Shown: positions 11,701 through 28,400 of the stretch, piece by piece
Position numbering within the stretch: the stretch's first letter is position 1
Layout of the letters: each line of letters starts with the position of its first letter
Assembly (NCBI GenBank): GCA_947650365.1
Contig: CANTAL010000139.1
Coordinates: 248,001-312,000, forward strand
Length of the DNA: 64,000 nt
Direction of reading: 5' to 3'
Source: Chamaelirium japonicum
Taxonomy: Eukaryota; Streptophyta; Magnoliopsida; Liliales; Melanthiaceae
Translations under genes and position numbers: made by a program
The notes under the pieces: generated by a model
What the model was told of the DNA's origin: nothing
The model's input: the letters and a program-made list of their open reading frames with translations, nothing else
Database searches by the model: none

Positions 11701-14700
11701 TCCATTCTAATTCATTAGCATGGATCGTGCTAATGAATTAGAATGGAATATACGAATGAATTAGAATGGATCGTAGAATAGATCGTACGAATGAATTAGA
11801 ATGAATTAGAATGGATCGTAGAATGGATCGTACGAATAAATTAGAATGAATTAGAATGGATCGTACGAATGAATTAGAGTGGATCATACAAATGAGTAAG
11901 AATGGATCGTACAAATGAAATAGAATGGATTGTACGAATGAATTAGAATGGATCCTACGAATGAATTAGAATGGATCGTGTGAAAGAATTAGAATGGATT
12001 GTATGAATGACTTAGAATGGATCGTATGAATGAAATAGAATGGATTGTACGAATGAATTAGAATGGATCGTACAAATGAATTAGAATGGATCGTACGAAT
12101 GAATTAGAATGGATCGTACGAATGAGTAAGAATGGATCGTACGAATGAATTAGAATGGATCGTACGAATGAATTAGAATGGATCGTACGAATAAATTAGA
12201 ATGGATACATTCGTCCGAATGAATTAGAATGGATCATATGAATGAGTAAGAATGGATCGTACGAATGAAATAGAATAGATTGTACGGACGATTGAATTAG
12301 AATGGATCGTACGATTCATTCTAATTCATTCGTACGATCTATTCTAATACATTCGTACGATTCATGCTAATTCATTCGCACGATCCATTCTAATTCATTC
12401 GTACGATCCATTCTTATTCATTCATACGATCCATTCTAATTCATTTGCACAATCCATTCTAATTCATTCGTACAATCCATTCTAATTCATTCGTATGATC
12501 CAATCTAACTCATTCGGTGGATCCATTCTAATTCATTCATATGATCCATTCTAATTCATTCATACGATCTATTCTAATTCATTCACACGAATGTAACCAT
12601 TCTAATTCATTCATACGATTCATTCTAATTCATTCGTATGAGCTATTCTAATTCATTCGTACGATCCATTCTAATTCATTCGTACGATCCATTGTAATTC
12701 ATTCATACAATCCATTTAGATTCATTCGCACAAATGTATCCATTCAAATTCATTCGTATGATCCATTCTAATTCATTCGTACGATCCATTCTAATTCATT
12801 CATACGATCTATTCTAATTCATTCATACAATCCATTCGAATTCTTTCACACGATCCATTCTAATTCATTCGTACGATCCATTCTAATTCATTCGTACGAT
12901 CCATTCTAATTCACTCATACAATCCATTCTAATACATTCATACGATCCATTCTAATTCATTTGCACGAATATATCCATTCTAATTCATTCGTACGATCCA
13001 TTCTAATTCATTCATACGATCCATTCTAATTCATTTGCACGAATATATCCATTCTAATTCCTTCGTACGATACATCCTAATTCGTTCGTACGATCCATTC
13101 TAATTCATTCGTACGATCCATTCTAATTCATTAATATGATCCATTCTAATTCATTCGTACGATCCATTCTAATTCATTAGCACGATCCATTCTAATTCAT
13201 TCTACGATCCATTCTAATTCATTCGTACGATCCATTCTAATTCATTCGTACGATCCATTCTAATTCATTCGTAAGATCCATTCTAATTCATTCGTACGAT
13301 CCATTCTAATTCATTCGTACGATCCATTCTAATTCATTTGCACGAATGTATCCATTCTAGTTCAATCGTACGATCCATTCTAATTCATCCGTACGATCCA
13401 TTCTAATTCATTCGCACGATCCATTCTAACTCATTCGTACGATCCATTCTAATTCATTCACACGAATGTATCCATTCTAATTCATTCATACGATCCATTC
13501 TACTTCATTCGTACTATCCGTTCTAATTCACTCATACGATCCATTCTAATTCATTCATACGATCCATTCTAATTCATTTGCACGAATATATCCATTCTAA
13601 TTCATTCGTACGATCCATTCTAATTCCTTCGTACGATCCATTCTAATTCCTTCGTACGATCCATTCTAATTTCTTCGTACGATCCATTCTATTTCATTCG
13701 TATGATCCATTCTAATTAATTCGTACGATCCATTCTAATTCATTCGTATGATCCATTCTAATTCATTCGTACAATCCATTCTTACTCATTCGTACGAACC
13801 ATTCTAATTCAATCATACAATCCATTCTAATTTATTCCGTACAATCCATTCTAATTCATTCATACGATCTATTCTTTCATACAATCCATTCTAATTCTTT
13901 CGTGCGAATGAATTAGAATGGATACCTTTTTGCATATGAATTAGAATGGATCGTACGAATGAATTAGAATAGATCATATTAATGAATTAGAATGGATCGT
14001 ACGAATGAATTAGAATGGATACATTCGTGCGAATGAATTAGAATGGATCGTGCGAATCAATTAGACTGGATCGTGCGAATGAATAAGAATAGATCGTGCG
14101 AATGAATTAGAATTCATCGAACGAATTCATTCTAATTCATTCATACAATCCATTCTAATTCTTTCACACGATCCATTCTAATTCATTCGTACGATCCATT
14201 CTTACTCATTGGAACGATCCATTCTAATTCATTCGCACGAATGTATCCATTCTAATTCATTCGTACGAATCCATTCTAATTCCTTCGTACAATCTATTCT
14301 ATTCCATTCTAATTCATTCGTACGATCCATTCTTACTCATTCGTACGATCCATTCTAATTCATTCGTACGATCCATTCTATTCTAGTTCATTCGTACGAT
14401 CCATTCTAATTCATTCGTACGATCCATTCTTATTCATTCTTACTCATTCGTATGATCCATTCTAATTCATTCGGACGAATGTATCCATTCTAATTTATTC
14501 GTACGATCCATTCTAATTCATTCGTACGATCCATTCTAATTCATTCGTAAGATCCATTCTAATTCATTCGTACGATCCATTCTAATTCATTCGTACGATC
14601 CATTCTAATTCATTCGTACGATCCATTCTAATTCAGTCATACGATCTATTCTAATTCATTCATTCGTACGATCCATTCTAATTCATTTGTAAGATCCATT

Positions 14701-17700
14701 CTAATTCATTCACACGATCCATTCTAATTCATTCACAGGATCCATTCTAATTCATCCGTACAATCCATTCTAATTCTTTCATACGATCCATTCTAATTCA
14801 TTCGTACGATCCATTCTAATTCACTCATACGATCCATTCTAATACATTCATACGATCCATTCTAATTCATATGCACGAATATAGCCATTCTAATTCATTC
14901 GTACGGTCCATTCTAATTCATTCGTACGATCCATTCTAATTCATTCGTACGATCCATTCTAATTCCTTCGTACGAATGAATTAGAATGGATACATTTGTG
15001 CGAATGAATTAGAATAGATCGTACGAATGAATTAGAATGGATCATATGAATGAATTAGAATGGATCGTACGAATGAATGAAAATGGATCTTACGAATGAA
15101 TTAGAATGGATCGTATGAATGAATTAGAATGGATCGTACGAATGAATTAGAATGGATATATTCGTGCAAATGAATTAGAATGGATCGTATGAAGGTATTA
15201 GAATGGATCGTATGAATGAATTAGAATAGATCGTACGAATAAATTAGAATGGATCGTACGAAAGAATTAGAATGGATCGTACGAATGAATTAGAATGGAT
15301 CGTATGAATTAGAATGGATATATTCGTGCAAATGAATTAGAATGGATCGTATGAATGTATTAGAATGGATCGTATGAGTGAATTAGAATGGATCGTACGA
15401 ATGAATTAGAATGGATCGTATGAATGAATTAGAATGGATACATTCGTGCGAATGAATTAGAATTGATCGTACGAATGAATTAGAATGGATCGTGCGAATG
15501 AATTAGAATGGATCGTGCGAATGAATTAGAATGGATCGTACGAATGAACTAGAATGGATACATTCGTGCGAATGAATTAGAATGGATCATACGAATGAAT
15601 TAGAATGGATCGTACGAATGAATTCGAATGGATCGTGCTAATGAATTAGAATGGATCGTACGATCTATTCTAGTTCTTTCGCACGAATGTATCCATTCTA
15701 ATTCATTCGCACGAATGTGTCCATTCTAATTCATTCGTACGATCCATTCTAAATCATTCGTACAATCCATTCTATTTCATTCGTACGATGAATTCTAATT
15801 CATTAGCACGATCAATTCTATTTCATTCGTACGATCCATTCTAATTCATTCGTACGATCCATTCTAATTCATTCGCACGAATGTATCCATTCTAGTTCAT
15901 TCGTACGATCTATTCTAATTCATTCGTACGATCCATTCTAATTCATTCACACGATCCATTCTAATTCATTCGTACGATCAATTCTAATTCATTCGCACGA
16001 ATGAATCCATTCTAATTCATTCATACGATCCATTCTAATTCATTCGTACGATCCATTCTAATTCACTCATACGATCCATTCTAATACATTCATACGATCC
16101 ATTCTAATTCATTTGCACGAATATATCCATTCTAATTCATACGATCCATTCTAATTGATTCGTACGATCCATTCTAATTCCTTCGTACGATCCATTCTAA
16201 TTCATTCGTACGATCCATTCTAATTCATTCATACGATCCATTCTAATTCATTCGCACGAATGTATCGATTCTAGTTCATTCGTACGATCCATTCTAATTC
16301 ATTCGTACGAATGTATCCATTCTAATTCATTTGTATAATCCATTCTAATTCATTCGCACGATCCATTCTAATTCATTCGTACGATCCATTCTAATTCATT
16401 CGTACGAATGTATCCATTCTAATTCATTCATACGATCCATTCTAATTCATTAGCATGATCCATTCTAATTCATTAACATGAATATATCCATTCTAATTCA
16501 TTCGCACAATCCATTCTAATTCATTCGTACGATCCATTCTAATTGATTCATATGATCCATTCTAATTAATTCGCACGAATGTATCCATTCTAATTCATTA
16601 GCACGATCCATTCTAATTCATTCGTATGATCCATTCTAATTCCTTCGTACAATCCATTCTAATTCCTTCGTATCCATTCTAATTCACTCATACGATCCAT
16701 TCTAATTCATTCATACGATCTATTCTAATTCATTCATACAAACCATTATAATTCTTTCACACGATCCATTCTAATTCATTCGTACGATCCTTTCTAATTC
16801 ATTCGCACAATCCATTCTAATTCATTCGCACGAATGTATCCATTCTAAATCATTCGTACAATCCATTCTATTTCATTCGTACGATCCATTCTTACTCATT
16901 GTACGAATGAATTAGAATGGATCCTACGAATGAATTAGAACGGATCGTGTGAAAAAATTAGAATGGATCGTATGAATGAATTAGAATGGATACATTCGTG
17001 CGAATGAATTAGAATGGATACATTCGTGCGAAAGAATTAGAATAGATCGTATGAATGAATTAGAATGGATCCTATGAATGAATTAGAATTGATCGTACGA
17101 ATGAAATAGAATGGATTGCTCGAATGATTTAGAATGGATCGTACGAATGAATTAGAATGGATCGTGTGAAAGAATTAGAATGGATTGTATGAATGAATTA
17201 GAATGGATCGTAAGAATGAATTAGAATGGATCCTACGAAGGAATTAGAATTGATCGTACGAATGTATTAGAATGGATCCTATAAATGAATTAGAATGGAT
17301 CGTGCGAATGAATTAGAATGGATCGTACGAATGAATTAGAATGGATCATGCTAATGAATTAGAATTGACCGAACGAATGAATTAGCACGGATCGTGCTAA
17401 TGAATTAGAATGGATCGTGCGAATGAATTAGAATGGATCGAACCAATGAATTAGAATGGTTCGTACGAATGAACTAGAATGGATACATTCGTGCGAATGA
17501 ATTAGAATGGATCGTACGAATGAATTAGAATGGATCGTACGAATGAATTAGAATGGATACATTCGTGCGAATGAATTAGAATGGATCGTACGAATGAATT
17601 AGAATGGATCGTGCGAATGAATTAGAATGGATCGTACGAATGAATTAGAATGGATTCGTACGAATGAATTAGAATGGATACATTCGTACGTACGAATGAA

Positions 17701-18024
17701 TTAGAATGGATCGTACGAATGAATTAGAATAGATTGTATGAATGAATTAGAATGGATCGTATGAATAAATTAGAATGGATCATACGAATTAATTAGAATG
17801 GATCATACGAATGAATTAGAATGGATCGTACGAATGAATTAGAATGGATCGAACGAATGAATGAGAATGGATACATTCGTGCGAATGAATTAGAATGGAT
17901 TGTGCGAATGAATTAGAATGGATCGTACGAATGAATTAGAATGGATCATATTAATGAATTAGAATGGATCGTACGAATGAATTAGAATGGATACATTCGT
18001 GCGAATGAATTAGAATGGATCGTG

Positions 18025-21000
18025 CACGAATGTATCCATTCTAATTCATTCGTACGATCCATTCTAATTCATTAATATGATCCATTCTAATTCATTCGTA
18101 CGATCCATTCTAATTCATATGCACAAAGGTATCCATTCTAATCCATTCGTAGGATCCATTCTAATCCATTCGTACGATCCATTCTAATTCATTCGTACGA
18201 TCCATTCTAATTCATTCGCTCAAATGTATCCATTCTAATCCATTCGTACGATCCATTCTAATCCATTCATACAATCCATTCTAATTCATTCGCATGAATG
18301 TAACCATTCTAATTCATTCATTTGATCCATTCTAATTCATTCGTACGATCCATTCTAATTCATTCGTCCGATCCATTCTAACTCATTCGCACGAATGTAT
18401 CCATTCTAATTCATTCGTACGATCCATTCTAATTCATTCGTACGATCCATTCTAAGTACGATCCATTCTAATTCATTCGTAAGATCCATTCTAATTCATT
18501 CGTACGATCCATTCTAATTCATTCGTACGATCCATTCTAATTCATTCGCACGAATGTATCCATTCTAGTTCATTCGTACGATCCATTCTAATTCATTCGT
18601 TCGATCCATTCTAATTCATTCGCACGATCCATTCTAATTCATTCGTACGATCAATTCTAATTCATTCGCACTAATGTATCCAGTCTAATTCATTCATACG
18701 ATCCATTCTAATTCATTCGTACGATCCATTCTAATTCATTCGTCCGATCCATTTTAATTCATTCGCATGAATGTATCCATTCTAGTTCATTCGTATGATC
18801 CATTCTATTTCATTCGTACGATCCATTCTTACTCATTCGTATGATCCATTCTAATTCATTCGGACGAATGTATCCATTCTAATTTATTCGTACGATCCAT
18901 TCAAATTCATTCGTACGATCCATTATAATTCATTCGTACGATCCATTCTAATTCATTCGTCCTATCCATTCTAATTCATTCGCACGAATGTATCCATTCT
19001 AATTCATTCGTACGATCCATTCTAATTCATTCGTACGATCCATTCTAATTCATTCGTAAGATCCATTCTAATTCATTCGTACGATCCATTCTAATTCATT
19101 CGTACGATCCATTCTAATTCATTCGCACGAATGTATCCATTCTAGTTCATTCGTATGATCCATTCTAATTCATTCGTACGATCCATTCTAATTCATTCGC
19201 ACGATCCATTCTAATTCATTCGTACGATCAATTCTAATTCATTCACACGAATGTATCCATTCTAATTCATTCGTACGATCCATTCTAATTCATTCATACG
19301 ATCCATTCTAATTCATTAATACAATCCATTCTAATTCTTTCACACGATCCATTCTAATTCATTCGTAGGATCCATTCTAATTCATTCGTACAATCTATTC
19401 TATTTCATTCGTATGATCCATTCTTACTCATTCGTATGATCCATTCTAATTCATTCGCACGAATGTATCCATTCTAATTCATTCGTACGAATCCATTCTA
19501 ATTCATTCGTATAATCCATTCTATTTCATTCGTACGATCCATTCTTACTCATTCGTACGATCCATTCTAATTCATTCGTAAGATCCATTCTAATTCATTT
19601 GTACGATCCATTCTAATTCATTCGCACGATCCATTCTAATTCATTCATACAATCCATTTAATTCATTCCGTACGATCCATTCTAATTCATTCGCTCGAAT
19701 GTATCCATTCGAATCCATTCGTACGATCCATTCTAATTCATTCGCATGAATGTAACCATTCTAATTCATTCATTTGATTCATTCTAATTCATTCGTACGA
19801 TCCATTCTAATTCATTAGCATGATCCATGCTAATTCATTCGTTCGATCAATTCTAATTCATTAGCACGATCCATTCTAATTCATTCGTATGATCCATTCT
19901 AATTCATTCGCACGATCCATTCTAATTCATTCATCGGATCCATTCTAATTCATTCATACGATCTATTCTAATTCTTTCGCACGAATGTATCCATTCTAAT
20001 TCATTCGCACAAATGTATCCATTCTAATTCATTCGTACGAATCAATTCTAATTCATTCATACAATCTATTCTATTTCATTCGTACGATCCATTCTAGTTC
20101 ATTCGTACGATCCATTCTAATTCATTCGTACGATCCATTCTAATTCATTCGTATGATCCATTCTAATTAATTCGTATGATCCATTCTAATTCATTTGTAC
20201 GATCCATTCTAATTCATTCATACAATCCATTCTAATTCATTCGCACGAATGTATCCATTCTAATTAATTCGTACGATCCATTCTAATTCATTCGTATGAT
20301 CCATTCTTATTCATTCGCACGATCCAGTCTAATGGATTCGCACGATCCATTCTAATTCATTCGCACGAATGTATCCATTCTAATTCATTCATACGATCCA
20401 TTCTAATTCATTCGTACGATCCATTCTAATTCATTCGCACAAATGTATCCATTCTAATTCATTCGTACGATCCATTCTAATTCATTCGTACGATCAGTTC
20501 TAATTCATTCACAAAATCTATTCTAATTCATTCATACGATCCATTCTAATTCATTCGCACGATCCATTCTAATTCATTCGTACGATCCATTCTAATTCTT
20601 TCACACGATCCATTCTAATTAATTCGTACGATCCATTCTAATTCATTCGCACGATCCATTCTAATTCATTCGTACGATCCATTCTAATTCATTCATACGA
20701 TTCATTCTAATTCATTCGTACGATCCATTCTAATTCATTCGCACAAATGTATCCAATCTAATTCATTCATACGATCCATTCTTACTCATTCGTATGATCC
20801 ATTCTATTTCATTCATATGATCTATTCTAATTTATTCGTACGATCCATTCTAATTCATTCGTACGATCCATTCTAATTCCTTCGTACGATCCTATCAAAT
20901 TCATTTGTACGATCCATTCTAATTCATTCATACAATCCATTCTAATTCTTTCACACGATCCATTCTAGTTCATTCGTACAATCCATTCTAATTCATTCGT

Positions 21001-21088
21001 ACAATCCATTCTATTTCATTCGTACGATCCATTCTTACTCATTCGTACGATCCATTCTAATTCATTCACACGAATGTATCCATTCGTA
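18025..21088 (-). repeat. Longest uninterrupted R block of the satellite
   Basis: About 3.06 kb, all in the GATCCATTCTAATTCATTC orientation. It contains a cassette copy at about 19813-19985. Its left junction is CGTGCACGAATG (shared with 10935) and its right junction is CCATTCGTACGAATG (shared with 34208, 39365 and 53014). Confidence 0.75.
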
Positions 21089-23614
21089 CGAATGAATTAG
21101 AATAGATTGTACGAATGAATTAGAATGGATCGTACGAAGGAATTAGAATGGATCGTACGAATGAATTAGAATGGATCGTACGAATGAATTAGAATAGATC
21201 GTACGAATGAATTAGACTAGATCGTACGAAGGAATTAGAATGGATCGTATGAATGAATTAGACTGGATCGTACGAATGAATTTGAATGGATACATTTGTG
21301 CGAAAGAATCTAAATGGATTGTATGAATGAATTACAATGGATCGTACGAATGAATTAGAATGGATCGTACGAATAAATTAGAATAGCTCATACGAATGAA
21401 TTAGAACGAATCGTATGAATGAATTAGAATGGTTACATTCGTGCGAATAAATTAGAATAGATCGTACGAATGAATTAGAATGGATCGTACGAATAAATTA
21501 GAATAGATCGTGGGAATGAATTAGAATGGATCGTACGAATGAATTAGAATGGATCCACCGAATGAGTTAGAATGGATCATATAAATGAATTAGAATGGAT
21601 TGTACGAGTGAATTAGAATGGATAAATGAAATAGAATGGATTGTACGAATGAATTAGAATGGATCGTGCGAATGAATTAGAATGGATCGTATGAATGAAT
21701 TAGAATGGATCGTACGAATGAACTAGAATGGATACATTCGTGCGAATGAATTAGAATGGATCATACGAATGAATTAGAATGGATCGTACGAAAGAATTAG
21801 AATGGATCTGACGAATGAATTAGAATGGATCGTACGAATGAATTAGAATGGATCGTACGAATAAATTAGAATGGATCGTGGGAATGAATTAGAATGGATC
21901 GTACAAATGAATTAGAATGGATCCACCGAATGAGTTAGAATGGATCATACGAATGAATTAGAATGGATCGTACGAATGAATTAGAATAGATCGTACGAAT
22001 GAATTAGAATCAATCATACGAATGAGTAAGAATGGATCGTATGAATGAATTAGATTGGATACATTTGTGCGAATGAATTAGAATGGATCGGACGAATGAA
22101 TTAGAATTAGAATGGATTGTATGAATGAATTAGAATGGATCGTACGAATGAATTAGAATGGATCATACGAATTAATTAGAATGGATCATACGAATGAATT
22201 AGAATGGATCGTACGAATGAATTAGAATGGATCGTACGAATGAATTAGAATGGATATATTCGTGCGAATGAATTAGAATGGATTGTGCGAATGAATAAGA
22301 ACAGATCGTGCGAATGAATTAGAATGGATCGTACGAATGAATTAGAATGGATCGAGCGAATGAATCAGAATGGATCGTACGAATGAATTAGAATGGATAC
22401 ATTTGTGCGAATGAATTACAATGGATCGTACGAATGAATTAGAATGGATCGTGCGAATGAATTAGAATGGATCGTACGAATGAATTAGAATGGATCGTGT
22501 TAAAGAATTAGAATGAATCATACGAATGAATTAGAATGGATCGTGCGAATGAATTAGAATAGATCGTACGAATGAATTAGAATGGATACATTTGTGCGAA
22601 TGAATTTGAATGGATCGTACGAATGAATTAGAATGGATCGTATGAATGAATTAGAATGGATCGTACGAATGAATTAGAATGTATCATGCGAATGAATTAG
22701 AATGGATCGTACGAATGAATTAGAATGGATCGTACGAATGAACTAGAATGGATACATTCGTGCGAATGAATTAGAATGGATCGTACGAATGAATTAGAAT
22801 GGATCGTACGAATGAATTAGAATGGATCGTGCTAATGAATTAGAATTGATCGTACGAATGAAATAGAATGGATTGTACGAATGATTTAGAATGGATCGTA
22901 CTAATGAATTAGAATGGATACATTCGTGCGAATGAATTAGAATGGATACATTCGTGCGAAAGAATTAGAATAGATCGTATGAATGAATTAGAATGGATCC
23001 TATGATTGAATTAGAATGGATCGTGCGAATGAATTAGAATGGATCGTGCTAATGAATTAGAATTGATCGTGTGAAAGAATTAGAATGGATTGTATGAATG
23101 AATTAGAATGGATCGTATGAATGTATTCGAATGGATCGTACGAATTCATTCTAATTCATTCATACAATCCATTCTAATTCTTTCACACGATATATTCTGA
23201 TCCATTCTACGATCCATTCTAATTCATTCGCACAATCCATTCTATTTCATTTGTACGATCCATTCTTACTCATTCGTACGATCCATTCTAATCCATTCTA
23301 ATTCATTCATACAATCCATTCTAATTCTTTCACACGATCCATTCTAATTCATTCCTAGGATCCATTCTAATTCATTCGTACAATCTATTCTATTTCATTC
23401 GTACGATCCATTCTTACTCATTGGTACGATCCATTCTAATTAATTCCATTCTAATTCATTCGCTCGAATGTATCCATTCTAATCCATTCGTACGATCCAT
23501 TCTAATCCATTCGTACGATCCATTCTAATTCATTCTAGTTCATTCATACAATCCATTCTAATTTATTCGCACGAATGTATCCATTCTAATTCATTTGCAC
23601 GATCCATTCTAATT

Positions 23615-23765
23615 CATTCCTATGATCTATTCTAATTCATTCGTACGATCCATTCTAATTCATTCTAATTCATTCGTACGATCCATTCTACGATCCATTC
23701 TAATTTATTCGTATATTCCATTCTAATTCATTAGCACGATCCATGCTAATGAATTAGAATGGATC
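23615..23765. repeat. Recurrent orientation-switch segment (copy 1 of 3)
   Basis: The order is CCTATGATCTATTC, a doubled CTAATTCATT, CATTCTACGATCC, CGTATATTCC, then TTAGCACGATCC joined head-on to ATGCTAATGAATTAG. The same segment with the same flip is found at about 25245-25410 and 41050-41210. Here the F orientation continues as a block; in the other two copies it returns to R after about one monomer. Confidence 0.7.
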
Positions 23766-23825
23766 GTGTGAATGAATTAGAATGGATCGTATGAATGAAT
23801 TAGAATGGATCATGCGAATGAATTC

Positions 23826-23860
23826 GAATGGATCGCATGATCCATTCGAATAGAATGGAT
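23826..23860. repeat. Perfect 10-bp-stem palindrome in the satellite (one of five copies)
   Basis: CGAATGGATC, then a 4-base GCAT loop, then GATCCATTCG, followed by AATAGAATGG. Equivalent structures are at about 8466-8495, 11630-11662, 27571-27605 and 50590-50625, two in R context and three in F context. The 8466, 11630 and 27571 copies have small changes in the stem or loop. Confidence 0.7.
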
Positions 23861-25244
23861 CGTATGAATGAATTAGAATGGATCGGGCGAATGAATTAGA
23901 ATGGATTGTAGGAATGAATTAGAATGGATCGTATGAATGAATTAGAATGGATCGTATGAATGAATTAGAATGGATCGTGCGAATGAATTAGAATGGATCG
24001 TACGAATGAATTAGAATGGATCGTACGAATGAATTAGAATGGATCGTACGAATGAATTAGAATGGATCATACGAATGAGTAAGAATGGATCGTACGAATG
24101 AAATAGAATGGATTGTACGAATGAATTAGAATGGATACATTCGTGCGAATGAATTAGAATGGATCGTACGAATGAATTAGAATGGATCTGACGAATGAAT
24201 TAGAATGGATCGTACGAATGAATTAGAATGGATCGTACGAATGAATTAGACTGGATCGTACGAATGAAGTTGAATGGATACATTTGTGCGAATGAATCTA
24301 AATGAATTGTATGAATGAATTACAATGGATCGTACGAATGAATTAGAATGGATCGTACGAATGAATTAGAATGGATCAAATGAATGAATTAGAATGGTTA
24401 CATTCATGCGAATGAATTAGAATGGATCGTACGAATGGATTAGAATGGATCGTATGAATGAATTAGAATCATTCGTACAATCCATTCTATTTCATTCGTA
24501 CGATCAATTCTAATTCATTCGTACGATCTATTCTAATTCATTCATACAATCCATTCTAATTCTTTCACACGATCCATTCTAATTTGTTCGTAGGATCCAT
24601 TCTAATTCATTCGTAGGATCCATTCTAATTCATTCGTACAATCTATTCTATTTCATTCGTACGATCCATTCTTACTCATTCGTATGATCCATTCTAATTC
24701 ATTCGGACGAATGTATCCATTCTAATTTATTCGTACGATCCATTCTAATTCATTCGTACGATCCATTCTAATTCATTCATACGATCCATTCTTACTCATT
24801 CGTATGATCCATTCTAATTCATTCGTACGATCCATTCTAATTCATTCGCACGAATGTATCCATTCCATTCGTATGATCCATTCATACGATCTATTCTAAT
24901 TCATTCATACAATCCATTCTAATTCTTTCACACGATCCATTCTATTTCATTCGTACGATCCATTCTAATTCATTCGTACGATCCATTCTAATTCATTCGT
25001 ACGATCCATTCTAATTCATTCTAATTCATTCGTACGATCCATTCTACGATCCATTCTAATTGATTTGTATCCATTCTATTTCATTCGCACGATCCATTCT
25101 TATTCATTCGCGCAATCTATTCTAATTCATTCGTACGATCCATTCTTATTCATTCGTATGATCCATTCTAATTCATTCATACAATCCATTCTAATTTATT
25201 CGCACGAATGTATCCATTCTAATTCATTTGCACGATCCATTTTA

Positions 25245-25410
25245 ATTCATTCCTATAATCTATTCTAATTCATTCGTACGATCCCTTCTAATTCATTCTA
25301 ATTCATTCGTATGATCCATTCTACGAGCCATTCTAATTCATTCGTATATTCCATTCTAATTCGTTAGCACGATCCATGCTAATGAATTAGAATGGATCGT
25401 ACGATCTAAT
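25245..25410. repeat. Recurrent orientation-switch segment (copy 2 of 3)
   Basis: Same monomer order and same flip as 23615-23765. After one F monomer (about 25380-25405) the sequence flips back to R at GATCGTACGATC. The only listed ATG-initiated frame over 60 codons inside the array (25065-25268) lies just upstream and partly within it and is repeat-derived. Confidence 0.7.
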
Positions 25411-28400
25411 CTAATTCATTCATACGATCCATTCTTACTCATTCGTATGATCCATTCTAATTCAATCGTACGATCCATTCTAATTCATTCGTACGATCCA
25501 TTCTAATTCTTTCGTATGATCCATTCTAATTAATTTGTACGATCCATTCTAATTCATTCGTATGATCCATTCTAATTCATGGAATTAGAATGGATCCACC
25601 GAATGAGTTAGAATGGATCATACGAATGAATTAGAATGGATTGTACGAATGAATTAGAATGGATTGTGCGAATGAATTAGAATGGATCCTACGAATGAAT
25701 TAGAATGGATCGTGTGAAAGAATTAGAATGGATTGTATGAATGAATTAGAATGGATCGTATGAATGAATTAGAATGGATCGTGCGAATGAATTCGAATGG
25801 ATCGTACGAATTCATTCTAATTTATTCATACAATCCATTCTAATTCTTTCACACGATCCATTCTAATCCATTCTAATTCGAATGATCCATTCTTACTCAT
25901 TCGTATGATCCATTCTTATGCATTCGTATGATCCATTCTAATTCGTTCGGACGAATGTATCCATTCTAATTTATTCGTACGATCCATTCTAATTCATTCG
26001 TACGATCCATTCTAATTCATTAATACAATCCATTCTAATTCTTTCACACGATCCATTCTAATTCATTCGTACGTTCCATTCTAATTCATTAGCACGATCC
26101 ATGCTAATTCATTCGTTCGATCAATTCTAATTCATTAGCACGATCCATTCTAATTCATTCGTACGATCCATTCTAATTCATTCGCACGATCCATTCTAAT
26201 TTATTCATAGGATCCATTCTAATTCATTCATACGATCTATTCTAATTCTTTCGCACGAATGTATCCATTCTAATTCATTCGCACGAATGTATCCATTCTA
26301 ATTCATTCGTATGATCCATTCTAAATCATTCATACGATCCATTCTAATTCATTCGTACGATCCATTCTAATTCATTCATACGATCTATTCTAATTCATTC
26401 ATACAATCCATTCTAATTCTTTCACACGATCCATTCTAATTCATTCGTACGATCCATTCTAATTCATTCGCACAATCCATTCTATTTCATTCGTACGATC
26501 CATTCTCACTCATTGGTACGATCCATTCTAATTCATTCGCACGAATGTATCCATTCTAATTCATTCGTACGAATCCATTCTAATTCATTCGTACAATCCA
26601 TTCTATTATGTCGTACGATCCATTCTTACTCATTCGTATGATTCATTCTAATTCATTCGCACGAATGTATCCATTCTAAATCATTCGTACGATCCATTCC
26701 AATTCATTCGTACGATCCATTCTAAATCATTCGTACAATCCATTCTATTTCATTCGTACGATCAATTCTAATTCATTCGTACGATCTATTCTAATTCATT
26801 CATACAATCCATTCTAATTCTTTCACACGATCCATTCTAATTCATTCGTAGGATCCATTCTAATTCATTCGTACAATCTATTCTATTTCATTCGTACGAT
26901 CCATTCTTACTCATTCGTATGATCCATTCTAATTCATTCGAACGAATGTATCCATTCTAATTTATTCGTACGATCCATTCTAATTCATTCGTACGATCCA
27001 TTCTAATTCATTCGTACGATCCATTCTTACTCATTCGTATGATCCATTCTAATTCATTCGTACGATCCATTCTAATTCATTCGTACGATCCATTCTAATT
27101 TATTCGCACAATCTATTTTAATTCATTCGTACGATCAATTCTAATTCATTCGTACTATCGTACGAATGAATTAGAATGGATCGTATGGAATGAATTAGAA
27201 TGGATTGTATGAATGAATTAGTATGGATACATTCGTGCGAATGAATTATAATGGATACATTCGTGCGAATGAATTAGAATGGATCATACGAATGAGTAAG
27301 AATGGATCGTACGAATGAAATAGAATGGATTGTACGAATGAATTAGAATGGATCGTACAAATGAATTAGAATGGATCGTACGAATGAATTAGAATGGATC
27401 ATACGAATGAGTAAAAATGGAGCGTACAAATGAAATAGAATGGATTGTATGAATGAATTAGAATGGATCGTACGAATGAATTAGAATGGATCGTGTGAAA
27501 GAATTAGAATGCATTGTATGAATGAATTAGAATGGATCGTATGAATGAATTAGAATGGATCGTGCGAATGAATTCGAATGGATTGCATGATCCATTCGAA
27601 TAGAATGGATCGTATGAATGAATTAGAATGGATCGGGCGAATGAATTAGAATGGATTATAGGAATGAATTAGAATGGATCGTATGAATGAATTAGAATGG
27701 ATCGTATGAATGAATTTGAATGGATCGTACGAATGATTTAGAATGGATCGTACGAATGAATTAGAATGGATCGTATGAATGAATTAGAATGGATCATACG
27801 AATGAATTAGAATGGATCATACGAATGAGTAAGAATGGATCGTACGAATGAAATAGAATGGATTGTACGAATGAATTAGAATGGATACCTTCATGCGAAT
27901 GAATTAGAATGGATCGGACGATTGAATTAGAATGGATCGTACGATTCATTCTAATTCATTCGTACGATCCATTCTAATACATTCGTACGATTCATGCTAA
28001 TTCATTCGCATGATCCATTCTAATTCATTCGTACGATCCATTCTTATTCATTCATACGATCCATTCTAATTCATTCGCACAATCCATTCTAATTCATTCG
28101 TACAATCCATTCTAATTCATTCGTATGATCCATTCTAAGTCATTCGGTGGATCCATTCGAATTCATTCGTACGATTCATTCTAATTCATTCCCACGATCC
28201 ATTCTAATTTATTCGTACGATACATTCTAATTCTTTCGTACGATCTATTCTAATTCATTCGCACGAATGTAACCATTCTAATTCATTCATACGATTCATT
28301 CTAATTCATTCGTACGATCCATTCTAATTCATTTGTACGATCCATTCTAATTCATTCTCACAAATGTATCTATTCTAATTCATTCGTACGATCCATTCTA

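Noticed and set aside
25065..25268. A 67-codon open frame inside the satellite
   Set aside because: It is read through repeat units (recurrent ILIHSY-like peptides) with no start context or domain; chance loss of stops in variant monomers explains it.
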